From the NCBI GenBank assembly GCA_002344345.1, contig DDTL01000037.1, forward strand, positions 1 through 19,372: 19,372 nt of DNA, in the 5' to 3' direction. The notes under the pieces were generated by a model that was not told the origin of the DNA, made no database searches, and worked only from the letters and a program-made list of their open reading frames with translations. A program made the translations under genes and the position numbers. The DNA is from Saprospiraceae bacterium UBA2365 (lineage in GTDB: Bacteria > Bacteroidota > Bacteroidia > Chitinophagales > Saprospiraceae). Below are positions 12,853-19,372 of the stretch, piece by piece (positions within the stretch are counted from its first letter, which is position 1; every line of letters starts with the position of its first letter).

Positions 12853-14865
12853 ATGAAAAAATTTATTCCGATATTATTACTCCTGATCCTTTCCATCAGT
12901 TTGAATGCGCAACCACTGAGGTCGATCACTTACCAAATGATGGTCGATAAAGCAGAAGAACTCATGGGGAAAGCGGATTATAAAAATGCACTGGAGTTTT
13001 ATCAGCAAGCCTACGAAGAAAAAAAAGAACCTGAAATGGCGCTGAAAGTTGCGGATGTTCACTACCTTTTAAAAGATTACAACAAAGCCGCCAGACAATA
13101 TCGTAGTGTGCTGAGAAGGGATAAAAAGGATGTTTACCTCGAATACCGGCTGTTTTATGCCAAATGTCTCAAGCGCACTGACCAATTGCAGGATGCATAC
13201 AACGAATTCATCGAATACGCAAAAAAAACAACTGATCCGGATGGCAGACAGGAAGCCTTGCTGGAGATCAAAGGGCTTGAAATGTTCAACGATCTGGCCG
13301 AAAACACCGATATAAAATTTGTTCCGCTGCCTAAAGAAATCAACAAAGCATTCAGTCTGTACGGAGCCCGGCTGCATCCGGATGGTAACCTGTATTTCGG
13401 ATCTTTTGATTCGGACAAGGAGATCGTGCTGGATGGAGAAACTGAAAAAGGAGATGCCAAAATTTATGTTTCTACCAGAGATGATAAGGGTAAATTTTCT
13501 ACACTGACACCATTGGGTGAAAACATCAACCGGGCAGGATATTCCTCCCTGCATCCTGCATTCTCAGAGGATGGAAACAGGATGTATTTTACCAGGCTGA
13601 TCGGGAATAATAACAGCATTGAAGAAGCAAAGATCTATGTTTCTGTAAAAACAGGTTCAGAATGGGGCGCTGCCAGAATTCTTCCGAATGTCAATGCAGA
13701 CGGTATCATTTGCCGGCAACCTGCCGTAGGTGAATTATATGGACGGGAAGTGCTGTTTTTTATCGCAGATATGCCTGGCGGCTATGGAGGAGAAGATATT
13801 TATTATGCCACCATTGACGGAGACAGCTATGGCAAACCGATCAATCTGGGTGAAGTGATCAACACCAGGGATGATGAATACAGTCCTTTTTATTTTGAAG
13901 GGAGTTTATATTACAGTACCAATGGCCTCCCGGGATTGGGCGGATTCGATGTTTACAGCGCTGACTGGAACGGGAATTACTGGGAACAACCGACCAACCT
14001 GGGAAAAGGATACAACTCGCTCACGGATGACCTGTTTTATAGTCTCGATAAAAGTGGAGAAGCAGGATTTATCTTTTCCAACAGACCTTATGAGGGTAAG
14101 AAAAAAGTTGTGAGTGAAACCTGCTGCGACCATATTTTTGAATTTGGCTACAGAGATCTGAACATTGACCTCTTGGTGAAAGTTCTCGGACCGAAAGGAT
14201 CTTTGCTTGATGCAAAAGTTGAGCTGGTCGATCTTTCAGATGTCAATCCGGAACCCGCAGTTACCAAAACCAATTTCAACGGCAATACTTTTACCTTTCC
14301 ACTTGATAAAAACAGACCTTACAAAGCGATCGTTAGCAAAACCGGATTCGATACCCAAACTATCGAATTCACCACTGCTGGTATCATCGATGATTATACA
14401 GTTGAAAAAACGGTGACACTGGTGACATCAGTTCCTCAAATGCAAACGGTGAAGATCAATGAACCTATACGGCTCAATAATATCTATTACGACTACAACG
14501 ATTTCAAAATACTGCCTGATGCAGAAAAAGATCTGGAAGTGCTTCTTGGTTTGATGGAGAAATACAGCGATATGGTCATCGAATTGTCATCTCACACAGA
14601 TGCAAGAGGTACTGACAGTTATAATCTTTCTCTTTCACAAAAGAGAGCGAATTCAGCCAAAGAATGGCTGGTCCAGAACGGGGTGAAAGCTCCAAGGATC
14701 AAGGCTGTGGGATATGGTGAAACGGTTATTCTGAACAAGTGCGTCAATGGTGTGGAATGTACCGATGAAGAACACAGGTTCAACAGACGGACTGAGTTCA
14801 AGATCATATCTGGTCCAACAACGATCGAGATCGAAAAACAGGTGATCAAAGATAATGGCAAATAA
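12853..14865 (+). CDS. PorE-like OmpA-family protein (TPR, beta-propeller, CRD, OmpA_C)
   Basis: This 670-residue periplasmic protein is probably outer-membrane-associated. It has a signal peptide (residues 1-20, LNAQ end, no lipobox cysteine visible) and a TPR region (about 45-132). PD40/WD40-like propeller repeats follow (about 165-430; HPDGNLYF, FSEDGNRMYF, GGEDIYYA, GGFDVYSA). Next are a carboxypeptidase-regulatory-like domain (about 437-515) and a C-terminal OmpA peptidoglycan-binding domain (about 539-665). The last contains HTDARGTDSYNLSLSQKRA, in which Asp583 and the Arg of QKRA are the expected diaminopimelate contacts. This domain order matches PorE of the P. gingivalis T9SS, which links the machinery to peptidoglycan. 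The frame is open upstream to 12733, inside the PorP gene, but the signal peptide fixes the start at 12853, with ATG 12841 as an alternative. A strong terminator follows. Confidence 0.9.
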   Translation: MKKFIPILLLLILSISLNAQPLRSITYQMMVDKAEELMGKADYKNALEFYQQAYEEKKEPEMALKVADVHYLLKDYNKAARQYRSVLRRDKKDVYLEYRLFYAKCLKRTDQLQDAYNEFIEYAKKTTDPDGRQEALLEIKGLEMFNDLAENTDIKFVPLPKEINKAFSLYGARLHPDGNLYFGSFDSDKEIVLDGETEKGDAKIYVSTRDDKGKFSTLTPLGENINRAGYSSLHPAFSEDGNRMYFTRLIGNNNSIEEAKIYVSVKTGSEWGAARILPNVNADGIICRQPAVGELYGREVLFFIADMPGGYGGEDIYYATIDGDSYGKPINLGEVINTRDDEYSPFYFEGSLYYSTNGLPGLGGFDVYSADWNGNYWEQPTNLGKGYNSLTDDLFYSLDKSGEAGFIFSNRPYEGKKKVVSETCCDHIFEFGYRDLNIDLLVKVLGPKGSLLDAKVELVDLSDVNPEPAVTKTNFNGNTFTFPLDKNRPYKAIVSKTGFDTQTIEFTTAGIIDDYTVEKTVTLVTSVPQMQTVKINEPIRLNNIYYDYNDFKILPDAEKDLEVLLGLMEKYSDMVIELSSHTDARGTDSYNLSLSQKRANSAKEWLVQNGVKAPRIKAVGYGETVILNKCVNGVECTDEEHRFNRRTEFKIISGPTTIEIEKQVIKDNGK

Positions 14866-14888
14866 ATTGCAATAAATCATCAGTTTTC

Positions 14889-14935
14889 AAAATACCCAAT
14901 GATCTGTGTTAGAAGACATTGGGTATTTTCTTTTT
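14889..14935 (+). terminator. Intrinsic terminator of the PorP/PorE-like operon
   Basis: AAAATACCCAATG (14889-14901) pairs perfectly with CATTGGGTATTTT (14917-14929), giving a 13-bp stem with a 15-base loop, and CTTTTT follows. It lies 24 bases after the OmpA-family stop codon. The A/T-rich stem ends would also give a weak T-run on the opposite strand, but no gene ends there. Confidence 0.8.
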
Positions 14936-15161
14936 AAAGCCTGTTGCATAATCTAAAGTTTTCTGCATGTTTTTTAATTATCATATTCGCTGATCTATTT
15001 CATTGATTTTCAAAAATAAACGAAAAACCCTCTTTCATTTTCGGGTTTGCAAAGGACAAATTAAAACATCGATAGAGTAAATTCCGAATGATCCATTATG
15101 CAACTCATTTTATTAAGGGTAAAATGCCATCCAATTCTGCTAAATGGCAACGGCTAAATGC

Positions 15162-15190
15162 TTGATTTTACCAAAATAATATTATTTTTG
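15162..15190 (+). promoter_or_regulatory. Bacteroidota-type promoter for the OPT transporter gene
   Basis: TTG (15162-15164) and TATTTTTG (15183-15190) are 18 bases apart, close to the usual -33/-7 spacing. The predicted start near 15197 would leave a leader of about 70 bases before ATG 15267. That leader ends in the A-rich sequence aactaaaactaaacatt. Confidence 0.45.
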
Positions 15191-15266
15191 GAACCTGTAT
15201 TAAATCCTCCGCAGGGAGCATGATTTTATATTGTATAAAACATATTAATAACTAAAACTAAACATT

Positions 15267-17264
15267 ATGTCGGATCATCAACCCAGCACAAAAAGTTTAC
15301 CTGAAAATGCTTATCGGGAATTAAAGCCAGGTGAACAGTATCAGCCAGTAATGCCTTCAAATCAAGTGTTTCCAGAGGTTACTACCTGGTCACTGGTCAT
15401 GGGACTGTTAATGGCAGTTGTTTTTTCTGCTGCTGCAGCCTATTCAGGATTAAAGATTGGTCAGGTATTCGAAGCAGCCATTCCTATTTCCATCATTGCT
15501 GTAGGCGCCTCTGCTGCAGCCCGCAAAAAGAATGCACTTGGACAAAATGTGATCATTCAATCTATCGGAGCCAGTTCAGGTGTGATCGTAGCCGGAGCGG
15601 TTTTCACCATTCCTGGCCTCTACATACTTCAACACAAATATCCTGACATCCAGGTTGATTTCTTCCAGATTTTCTTCGCTTCATTACTTGGTGGATTTCT
15701 GGGTATTTTATTCCTGATCCCATTCAGAAAATATTTTGTGAGGGATATGCATGGCAAATTGCCATTTCCTGAGGCAACTGCCACCACAGAGATCCTGATG
15801 ACAGGTGAAAAAGGAGGTTCTCAGGCAAAGTTACTGGTATTAAGTGGTTTGATCGGCGGGTTATTCGATTTTGCATTTGCTTCCCTGAAGTTGTTCAGCG
15901 AAGAGATCTCCACCCGTGTGATCCCTGTCGGGGAAATGCTTGCAGATAAATTCAAAATGGTTTTCAAATTCAATTTCAGTGCCCTGATTTTCAGTTTTGG
16001 ATTTTTAGTGGGCCTGAGATTCTCACTGATCATTTTGGCTGGTTCATTGCTATCCTGGTTCGTCATGATCCCTTTGGTTAATGAAATTGGAGCTATCATT
16101 GGTGCCAACGGTGGAGTCAATCCTTTTGAAGCACTGTCTGCAGAAGATATTTTCAAGACTTATGTCAGACCGATCGGAATCGGCGCCATAGCCATGGCTG
16201 GTATCATCGGTATCATCAAGTCTTCCGGAGTGATCGTCAGCGCTTTCAAACTCGCTGCCGGAGTAGGATCCAAAGCACAATCCGGTGCAGCAGTAGAAAG
16301 AACAGATAAAGACTTGAAAATGTCCTTTGTTATGTTGCTGTTATTCCTCACATTGGTAGCAGTATTTATTTTCCTGTTACTGGGCGTTAAAATCACGCTC
16401 ATTCAGGCCATTGCTGCCTTGCTGACTATATTGATCATTTCATTCCTGTTCACGACTGTGGCTGCCAATGCCATCGCCATCGTAGGAACCAACCCTGTAT
16501 CAGGGATGACCCTTATGACGCTGATTTTGGCTTCAGTGATCCTTGTATCAGTCGGCCTTAAAGGTTGGCAGGGAATGGTCAGTGCACTGGTCATCGGAGG
16601 AATTGTCTGTACAGCATTGTCCATGGCAGGTGGTTTTATTACAGACCTGAAGGTAGGTTACTGGCTGGGTACAACTCCTGTGAAGCAGCAGACTTTCAAG
16701 TTTTTGGGTACACTGGTTTCCGCTGCTACAGTAGGTGGTGTCATTTTCATACTCAATCAAGCTTATGGTTTTGTCGAAACGACAGAGCATACACAACCGA
16801 TGATCGCTCCTCAAGCCAATGCGATGGCAGCCATCATTGAACCGTTGATGTCAGGTCAGGGCGCGCCCTGGGTATTATTGACCATTGGCGCTTTTATTTC
16901 GTTGATACTCAATTGGCTCAAGATATCTCCACTGGCATTTGCACTGGGAATGTTCATTCCGTTGCAATTGAATACACCTTTGATCGTGGGAGGTCTTTTG
17001 AATCATTGGTTCAGCAAGAGTACCAAAAATGATAAACTCAATACAGCGAGGGTCAACAGAGGTATTCTGATCAGTTCAGGTTTCATCGCCGGAGCTGCTA
17101 TTTTTGGCGTAATTGGCGCTTTCCTGTTGTTCTTCAATATCAATCTGGATCTGGGAATCTGGGAAGCTGAAGCAAAAGGAGCACAAATTGTTGCGCTTGT
17201 AGCTTTCCTCGGACTGCTTGGATACTTCATTTGGGAATCTTTCAGGGCGAAGGAAAATGATTAA
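15267..17264 (+). CDS. OPT-family oligopeptide transporter
   Basis: This 665-residue inner-membrane protein has a short hydrophilic N-terminus (residues 1-38) and about 15-16 membrane helices. Family signatures include EVTTWSLVMGLLMAVVFSAA (38-57) with AAYSGLKIGQVFEAAIP (57-73), KLPFPEATATTEIL (about 164-177), GANGGVNPFEA, and NPVSGMTLMTLI in the later half. This form matches bacterial OPT proteins, proton-coupled importers of oligopeptides, rather than the yellow-stripe metal-chelate branch, although the two cannot be fully separated by eye. It has its own promoter. The next gene, 253 bases downstream on the same strand, encodes peptidase T, which cleaves tripeptides, so import of small peptides followed by hydrolysis is a reasonable joint role. 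The ATG at 15267 has an A-rich leader, and no earlier in-frame start looks better. Confidence 0.92.
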   Translation: MSDHQPSTKSLPENAYRELKPGEQYQPVMPSNQVFPEVTTWSLVMGLLMAVVFSAAAAYSGLKIGQVFEAAIPISIIAVGASAAARKKNALGQNVIIQSIGASSGVIVAGAVFTIPGLYILQHKYPDIQVDFFQIFFASLLGGFLGILFLIPFRKYFVRDMHGKLPFPEATATTEILMTGEKGGSQAKLLVLSGLIGGLFDFAFASLKLFSEEISTRVIPVGEMLADKFKMVFKFNFSALIFSFGFLVGLRFSLIILAGSLLSWFVMIPLVNEIGAIIGANGGVNPFEALSAEDIFKTYVRPIGIGAIAMAGIIGIIKSSGVIVSAFKLAAGVGSKAQSGAAVERTDKDLKMSFVMLLLFLTLVAVFIFLLLGVKITLIQAIAALLTILIISFLFTTVAANAIAIVGTNPVSGMTLMTLILASVILVSVGLKGWQGMVSALVIGGIVCTALSMAGGFITDLKVGYWLGTTPVKQQTFKFLGTLVSAATVGGVIFILNQAYGFVETTEHTQPMIAPQANAMAAIIEPLMSGQGAPWVLLTIGAFISLILNWLKISPLAFALGMFIPLQLNTPLIVGGLLNHWFSKSTKNDKLNTARVNRGILISSGFIAGAAIFGVIGAFLLFFNINLDLGIWEAEAKGAQIVALVAFLGLLGYFIWESFRAKEND

Positions 17265-17309
17265 TGAACTGTGATCAGTGAACTGTGATCTGTAAAGAGT
17301 GATCAGTGA
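17265..17309 (+). repeat. Three tandem 14-bp repeats directly after the OPT stop codon
   Basis: The units TGAACTGTGATCAG (17265-17278), TGAACTGTGATCTG (17279-17292) and TAAAGAGTGATCAG (17293-17306) begin on the base after the stop codon and are followed by TGA and a run of seven T. GATC-containing pairs can form weak hairpins, and with the T-run this may act as a poor terminator. Similar ACTGTGATCAGTGA repeats are, as I recall, common between Bacteroidota genes. Confidence 0.7.
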
Positions 17310-17517
17310 TTTTTTTAAAATTAATGATTTTTGATATGAAAAAAAACTGATTTTTTCCACAATATTTTTTAAAAAATTGCATTAAAAAATTATATAAATT
17401 TAAGGCTGAAGTATAAAACCTCATGGGGAAAATACGCGGATAATATCAAAGATGATTTGCTGATTTTCCCCAGTAAGGATTTGTTCCCGCCTTATTCAGA
17501 AAACTAAAAGTTAAAAA

Positions 17518-18759
17518 ATGAAAGAAAAAGTATTGGAACGTTTTTTACGTTATATTGCTGTTGACACAAAATCTGACGACAGTTCCGAAACTACGCCGAG
17601 CACCGAAAAGCAATTCAATCTGGCCAATATGTTGAAAAAAGAACTGGAGGATCTGGGTTTAGTTGACATTTCACTGGATGAAAAGTGTTATCTGATGGCT
17701 ACATTACCAGCCAATACAGATAAGCCCATTCCCACCATAGGCTTTATCGCGCATATGGATACAGCTCCTGATATGTCAGGCGAGAATGTCAATCCACAAT
17801 TTTGGCCGGATTATCAGGGACAGGATTTGGTGATCAATGCCGAAAAAAACCTGGTATTGTCAACTACAGAGTTTCCCGAATTGAAAATGTATTTTGGGAA
17901 TACCATTATTACAACTGACGGCAATACCCTGTTGGGTGCTGATGACAAGGCCGGAGTCGCAGAGATCATGACAGCCATCGAATACCTGATCGAACACCCT
18001 GAGATCAAGCATGGCACGATCAAAGTTGGTTTTACCCCTGACGAGGAGATCGGAAGAGGCGTAGATCATTTTGATGTTGCCAAATTCGGAGCAAAATATG
18101 CCTATACACTGGATGGTGGCATGGTGGGTGAACTCGAATACGAAAATTTCAATGCAGCAGGAGCCAAAGTGCATATCCAGGGAAGAAATATCCATCCTGG
18201 TTATGCCAAAGGTAAAATGCTCAATTCCATACTCATTGGCATGGAATTCAATTCGTTGCTGCCTGTTTTTGACAGACCTGAATTCACGGAAAAATATGAA
18301 GGATTCTACCATTTGATCAAAATGGAAGGAAGTGTGGAGAAAGCCATGCTTCAGTATATCATCAGGGATCATGACCGTGAAAAATTTGAGCAAAAGAAAA
18401 AACTGATCACAGAAGCGGTTGAGTTTATGAAAAAACGCTATGGGGAAGATGTTTTCCGTCTGGAGTTGAACGATCAGTATTTCAATATGAGGGAGATGGT
18501 TGAGCCTGTATTCCATATTGTGGAATTGGCTAAGAAGGCAATGGAAGATCTGGGCATCGAACCTCATATAGTTCCGATCCGAGGAGGAACGGACGGTTCC
18601 AGACTTTCCTATATGGGATTACCATGCCCGAATATTTTTGCAGGAGGTCACAATTTCCACGGTAAGTTTGAATATGTACCGATTGAGTCCATGGAAAAAG
18701 CGGCCAAAGTGATCGTCAGGATCGTGGAATTGTATGAGCAGGCTGATGTCACTGCTTAA
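17518..18759 (+). CDS. pepT: Peptidase T (tripeptide aminopeptidase, M20B)
   Basis: This 413-residue cytoplasmic dizinc aminopeptidase, of normal family length, removes the N-terminal residue from tripeptides. All expected metal and catalytic residues are present: His79 and Asp81 (AHMDTAPD), bridging Asp142 (GADDKAG), Glu176 and Glu177 (PDEEIGRG), Asp199 (TLDGG) and His378 (GGHNFHG). A dimerisation domain sits between about residues 210 and 325, and IRGGTDGSRLS (354-364) is typical of PepT rather than other M20 peptidases. It follows the OPT transporter gene on the same strand. The gap is 253 bases of very AT-rich DNA without a TAnnTTTG box that I can find, so it could be read from the OPT promoter or from its own unrecognised one. 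The ATG at 17518 follows an A-rich leader (aactaaaagttaaaaa). A clear terminator ends the unit. Confidence 0.95.
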   Translation: MKEKVLERFLRYIAVDTKSDDSSETTPSTEKQFNLANMLKKELEDLGLVDISLDEKCYLMATLPANTDKPIPTIGFIAHMDTAPDMSGENVNPQFWPDYQGQDLVINAEKNLVLSTTEFPELKMYFGNTIITTDGNTLLGADDKAGVAEIMTAIEYLIEHPEIKHGTIKVGFTPDEEIGRGVDHFDVAKFGAKYAYTLDGGMVGELEYENFNAAGAKVHIQGRNIHPGYAKGKMLNSILIGMEFNSLLPVFDRPEFTEKYEGFYHLIKMEGSVEKAMLQYIIRDHDREKFEQKKKLITEAVEFMKKRYGEDVFRLELNDQYFNMREMVEPVFHIVELAKKAMEDLGIEPHIVPIRGGTDGSRLSYMGLPCPNIFAGGHNFHGKFEYVPIESMEKAAKVIVRIVELYEQADVTA

Positions 18760-18833
18760 AGTTGAATTGACTTGCAGCAGAAGTTGTTTTTTTACTATTA
18801 TTTAAAAGACAGATTTCCTGTAGGGATCAGATA

Positions 18834-18872
18834 AAAAGGAGCCATGGATAATGATGGCTCCTTTTATTTTTT
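18834..18872 (+). terminator. Intrinsic terminator of pepT
   Basis: AAAAGGAGCCAT (18834-18845) pairs perfectly with ATGGCTCCTTTT (18854-18865), giving a 12-bp stem with an 8-base loop, followed by ATTTTTT. It lies 75 bases after the pepT stop. Confidence 0.85.
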
Positions 18873-18986
18873 GTATTCATTCATCTGAAAAAGAAAGTCC
18901 TTTTTTCTCTTCCCGCGAGGAATGGCAGCATTCAGGCAATTTCCTTATGTTCCCGGAATTTCGATGAATGTTTCAAATGACTATTG

Positions 18987-19179
18987 TTGAGTCTGCTCCG
19001 AAAAGTCCAATTTGTTGATTTTCACTCGAATTTTGCCCCAATCTGCCGAGATCAAAGATCAGCACAAAACTAAAGGGAAACGATTGAAAATCAACAAATT
19101 AAAAGTCCACTTTCAGGCTTGTACTGACTGAAAACGTAGTAGGGATTTAGGGGGCAAAGACTTTTCGGAGTAGGCTCAA
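18987..19179 (-). mobile_element. MITE-like element, copy 3 (inverted, carrying a nested element)
   Basis: This 193-bp copy is in the opposite orientation to copies 1 and 2. Its ends are TTGAGTCTGCTCCGAAAAGT at 18987-19006 and ACTTTTCGGAGTAGGCTCAA at 19160-19179, inverted repeats matching at 19 of 21 positions when the next base pair is included. Read on the minus strand it has the shared core (TTTGCCCCCTAAATCCCTAC), one 25-bp-type unit and ACAAGCCTGAAAGTGGACTTTT, as in copy 1. A second element (19009-19100) then interrupts it. Without that insert and one 8-bp duplicate it would be 93 bp. The flanking dinucleotide is TG on both sides. It has no coding capacity. Confidence 0.75.
19009..19100. 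mobile_element. Nested 92-bp inverted-repeat element with 8-bp target duplication
   Basis: AATTTGTTGATTTTCACTCG (19009-19028) and CGATTGAAAATCAACAAATT (19081-19100) are inverted repeats matching at 19 of 20 positions. The direct repeat AAAAGTCC flanks them exactly, at 19001-19008 and 19101-19108. Deleting the element plus one AAAAGTCC gives a junction that aligns with the uninterrupted right end of MITE copy 1. This is the signature of a separate small non-autonomous transposon that inserted into MITE copy 3 and made an 8-bp duplication. Its 52-bp interior has no ORF. No second copy of it is in this window. Confidence 0.75.
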
Positions 19180-19372
19180 TGTTAAAAACTTCCTCCCTAT
19201 TTATTTACATGCATTTTTATTTTTGGATCAAGTCAAATTGAAAAAAATATACAGCAAACCACCTGATTTGCGATCCCGACCAAACAAAATTTTAAAATAC
19301 CTGCTTTTTTGATTTTTTTAAAAATATAAGTCAGATGAGAGTTATTTCTAATTATTAACTGACCTTTCGCAG

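Larger units (their letters stand above)
14866..15266. other. 401-bp intergenic region between the PorE-like and OPT genes
   Basis: This gap holds the terminator of the PorP-PorE-like operon at 14889-14935 and the promoter of the OPT gene at 15162-15190. Between them the DNA is AT-rich, with no ORF, repeat or RNA gene that I can support. Confidence 0.6.
18760..19372. other. 613-bp intergenic region at the window end
   Basis: This region contains the pepT terminator (18834-18872) and MITE copy 3 with its nested element (18987-19179). The last 190 bases are AT-rich with long T-runs and no ORF, promoter or RNA that I can support. The next gene lies outside the window. Confidence 0.6.

Noticed and set aside
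13069..13554. 161-codon minus-strand open frame opposite the PorE-like gene
   Set aside because: It is antisense to the TPR and propeller coding region, with no start context or motif.
17860..18567. 235-codon minus-strand open frame opposite pepT
   Set aside because: It lies wholly opposite a strongly conserved gene, its His/Phe/Ile-rich composition is typical of an antisense shadow, and it shows no domain.

Overview
The window looks like a chromosomal segment of a Bacteroidota bacterium, most like the Saprospirales/Chitinophagales-type lineages. Three things point there. It encodes a PorP/SprF-type outer-membrane protein followed by a PorE-like OmpA protein. It encodes a secreted protein with a C-terminal type IX secretion (T9SS) sorting domain. 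Several genes carry Bacteroidota-type promoters (TTTG-N19-TAnnTTTG) and A-rich leaders in place of Shine-Dalgarno sites. Coding density is low, with long AT-rich intergenic stretches. No rRNA, tRNA, CRISPR array, phage gene or transposase was seen.

Layout. Positions 159-2087 hold a two-gene operon: a DMT-superfamily sugar/nucleoside-type permease and ribokinase (rbsK). A 194-bp MITE-like element containing five 25-bp tandem repeats (2117-2310) separates it from a secreted five-bladed beta-propeller, glycosidase-like T9SS cargo protein (2342-3871). This gene converges on a CPA2/Kef-type cation:proton antiporter with RCK domains (5933-3951, the only minus-strand gene). A 748-bp gap leads to an 883-residue fusion of a PHP phosphoesterase domain and a GT4 glycosyltransferase (6682-9333). 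Next come a small ABM-fold monooxygenase-like protein (9643-9966) and an O6-alkylguanine-DNA methyltransferase (10362-10886). An 855-bp gap holds a hairpin cluster and a second MITE copy. It is followed by the PorP/SprF and PorE-like pair (11742-14865), closed by a strong terminator. The last genes are an OPT-family oligopeptide transporter (15267-17264) and peptidase T (17518-18759, with its own terminator), a plausible peptide import and hydrolysis pair. A third MITE copy lies at 18987-19179.

The most interesting signal is non-coding. Three dispersed elements share about 20-bp terminal inverted repeats and a common core of about 93-94 bp, and they show three different fates. One is expanded by exactly four extra 25-bp units, one is internally shortened, and one is interrupted by a second, unrelated 92-bp inverted-repeat element flanked by an 8-bp direct duplication. 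The third case is a nested MITE whose removal restores the ancestral sequence almost base for base. Secondary points of interest are the PHP-GT4 fusion, the mutually exclusive hairpins at 11046-11102, and the conserved promoter and leader architecture. I found no clearly new multi-gene system; the genes themselves belong to recognisable families.
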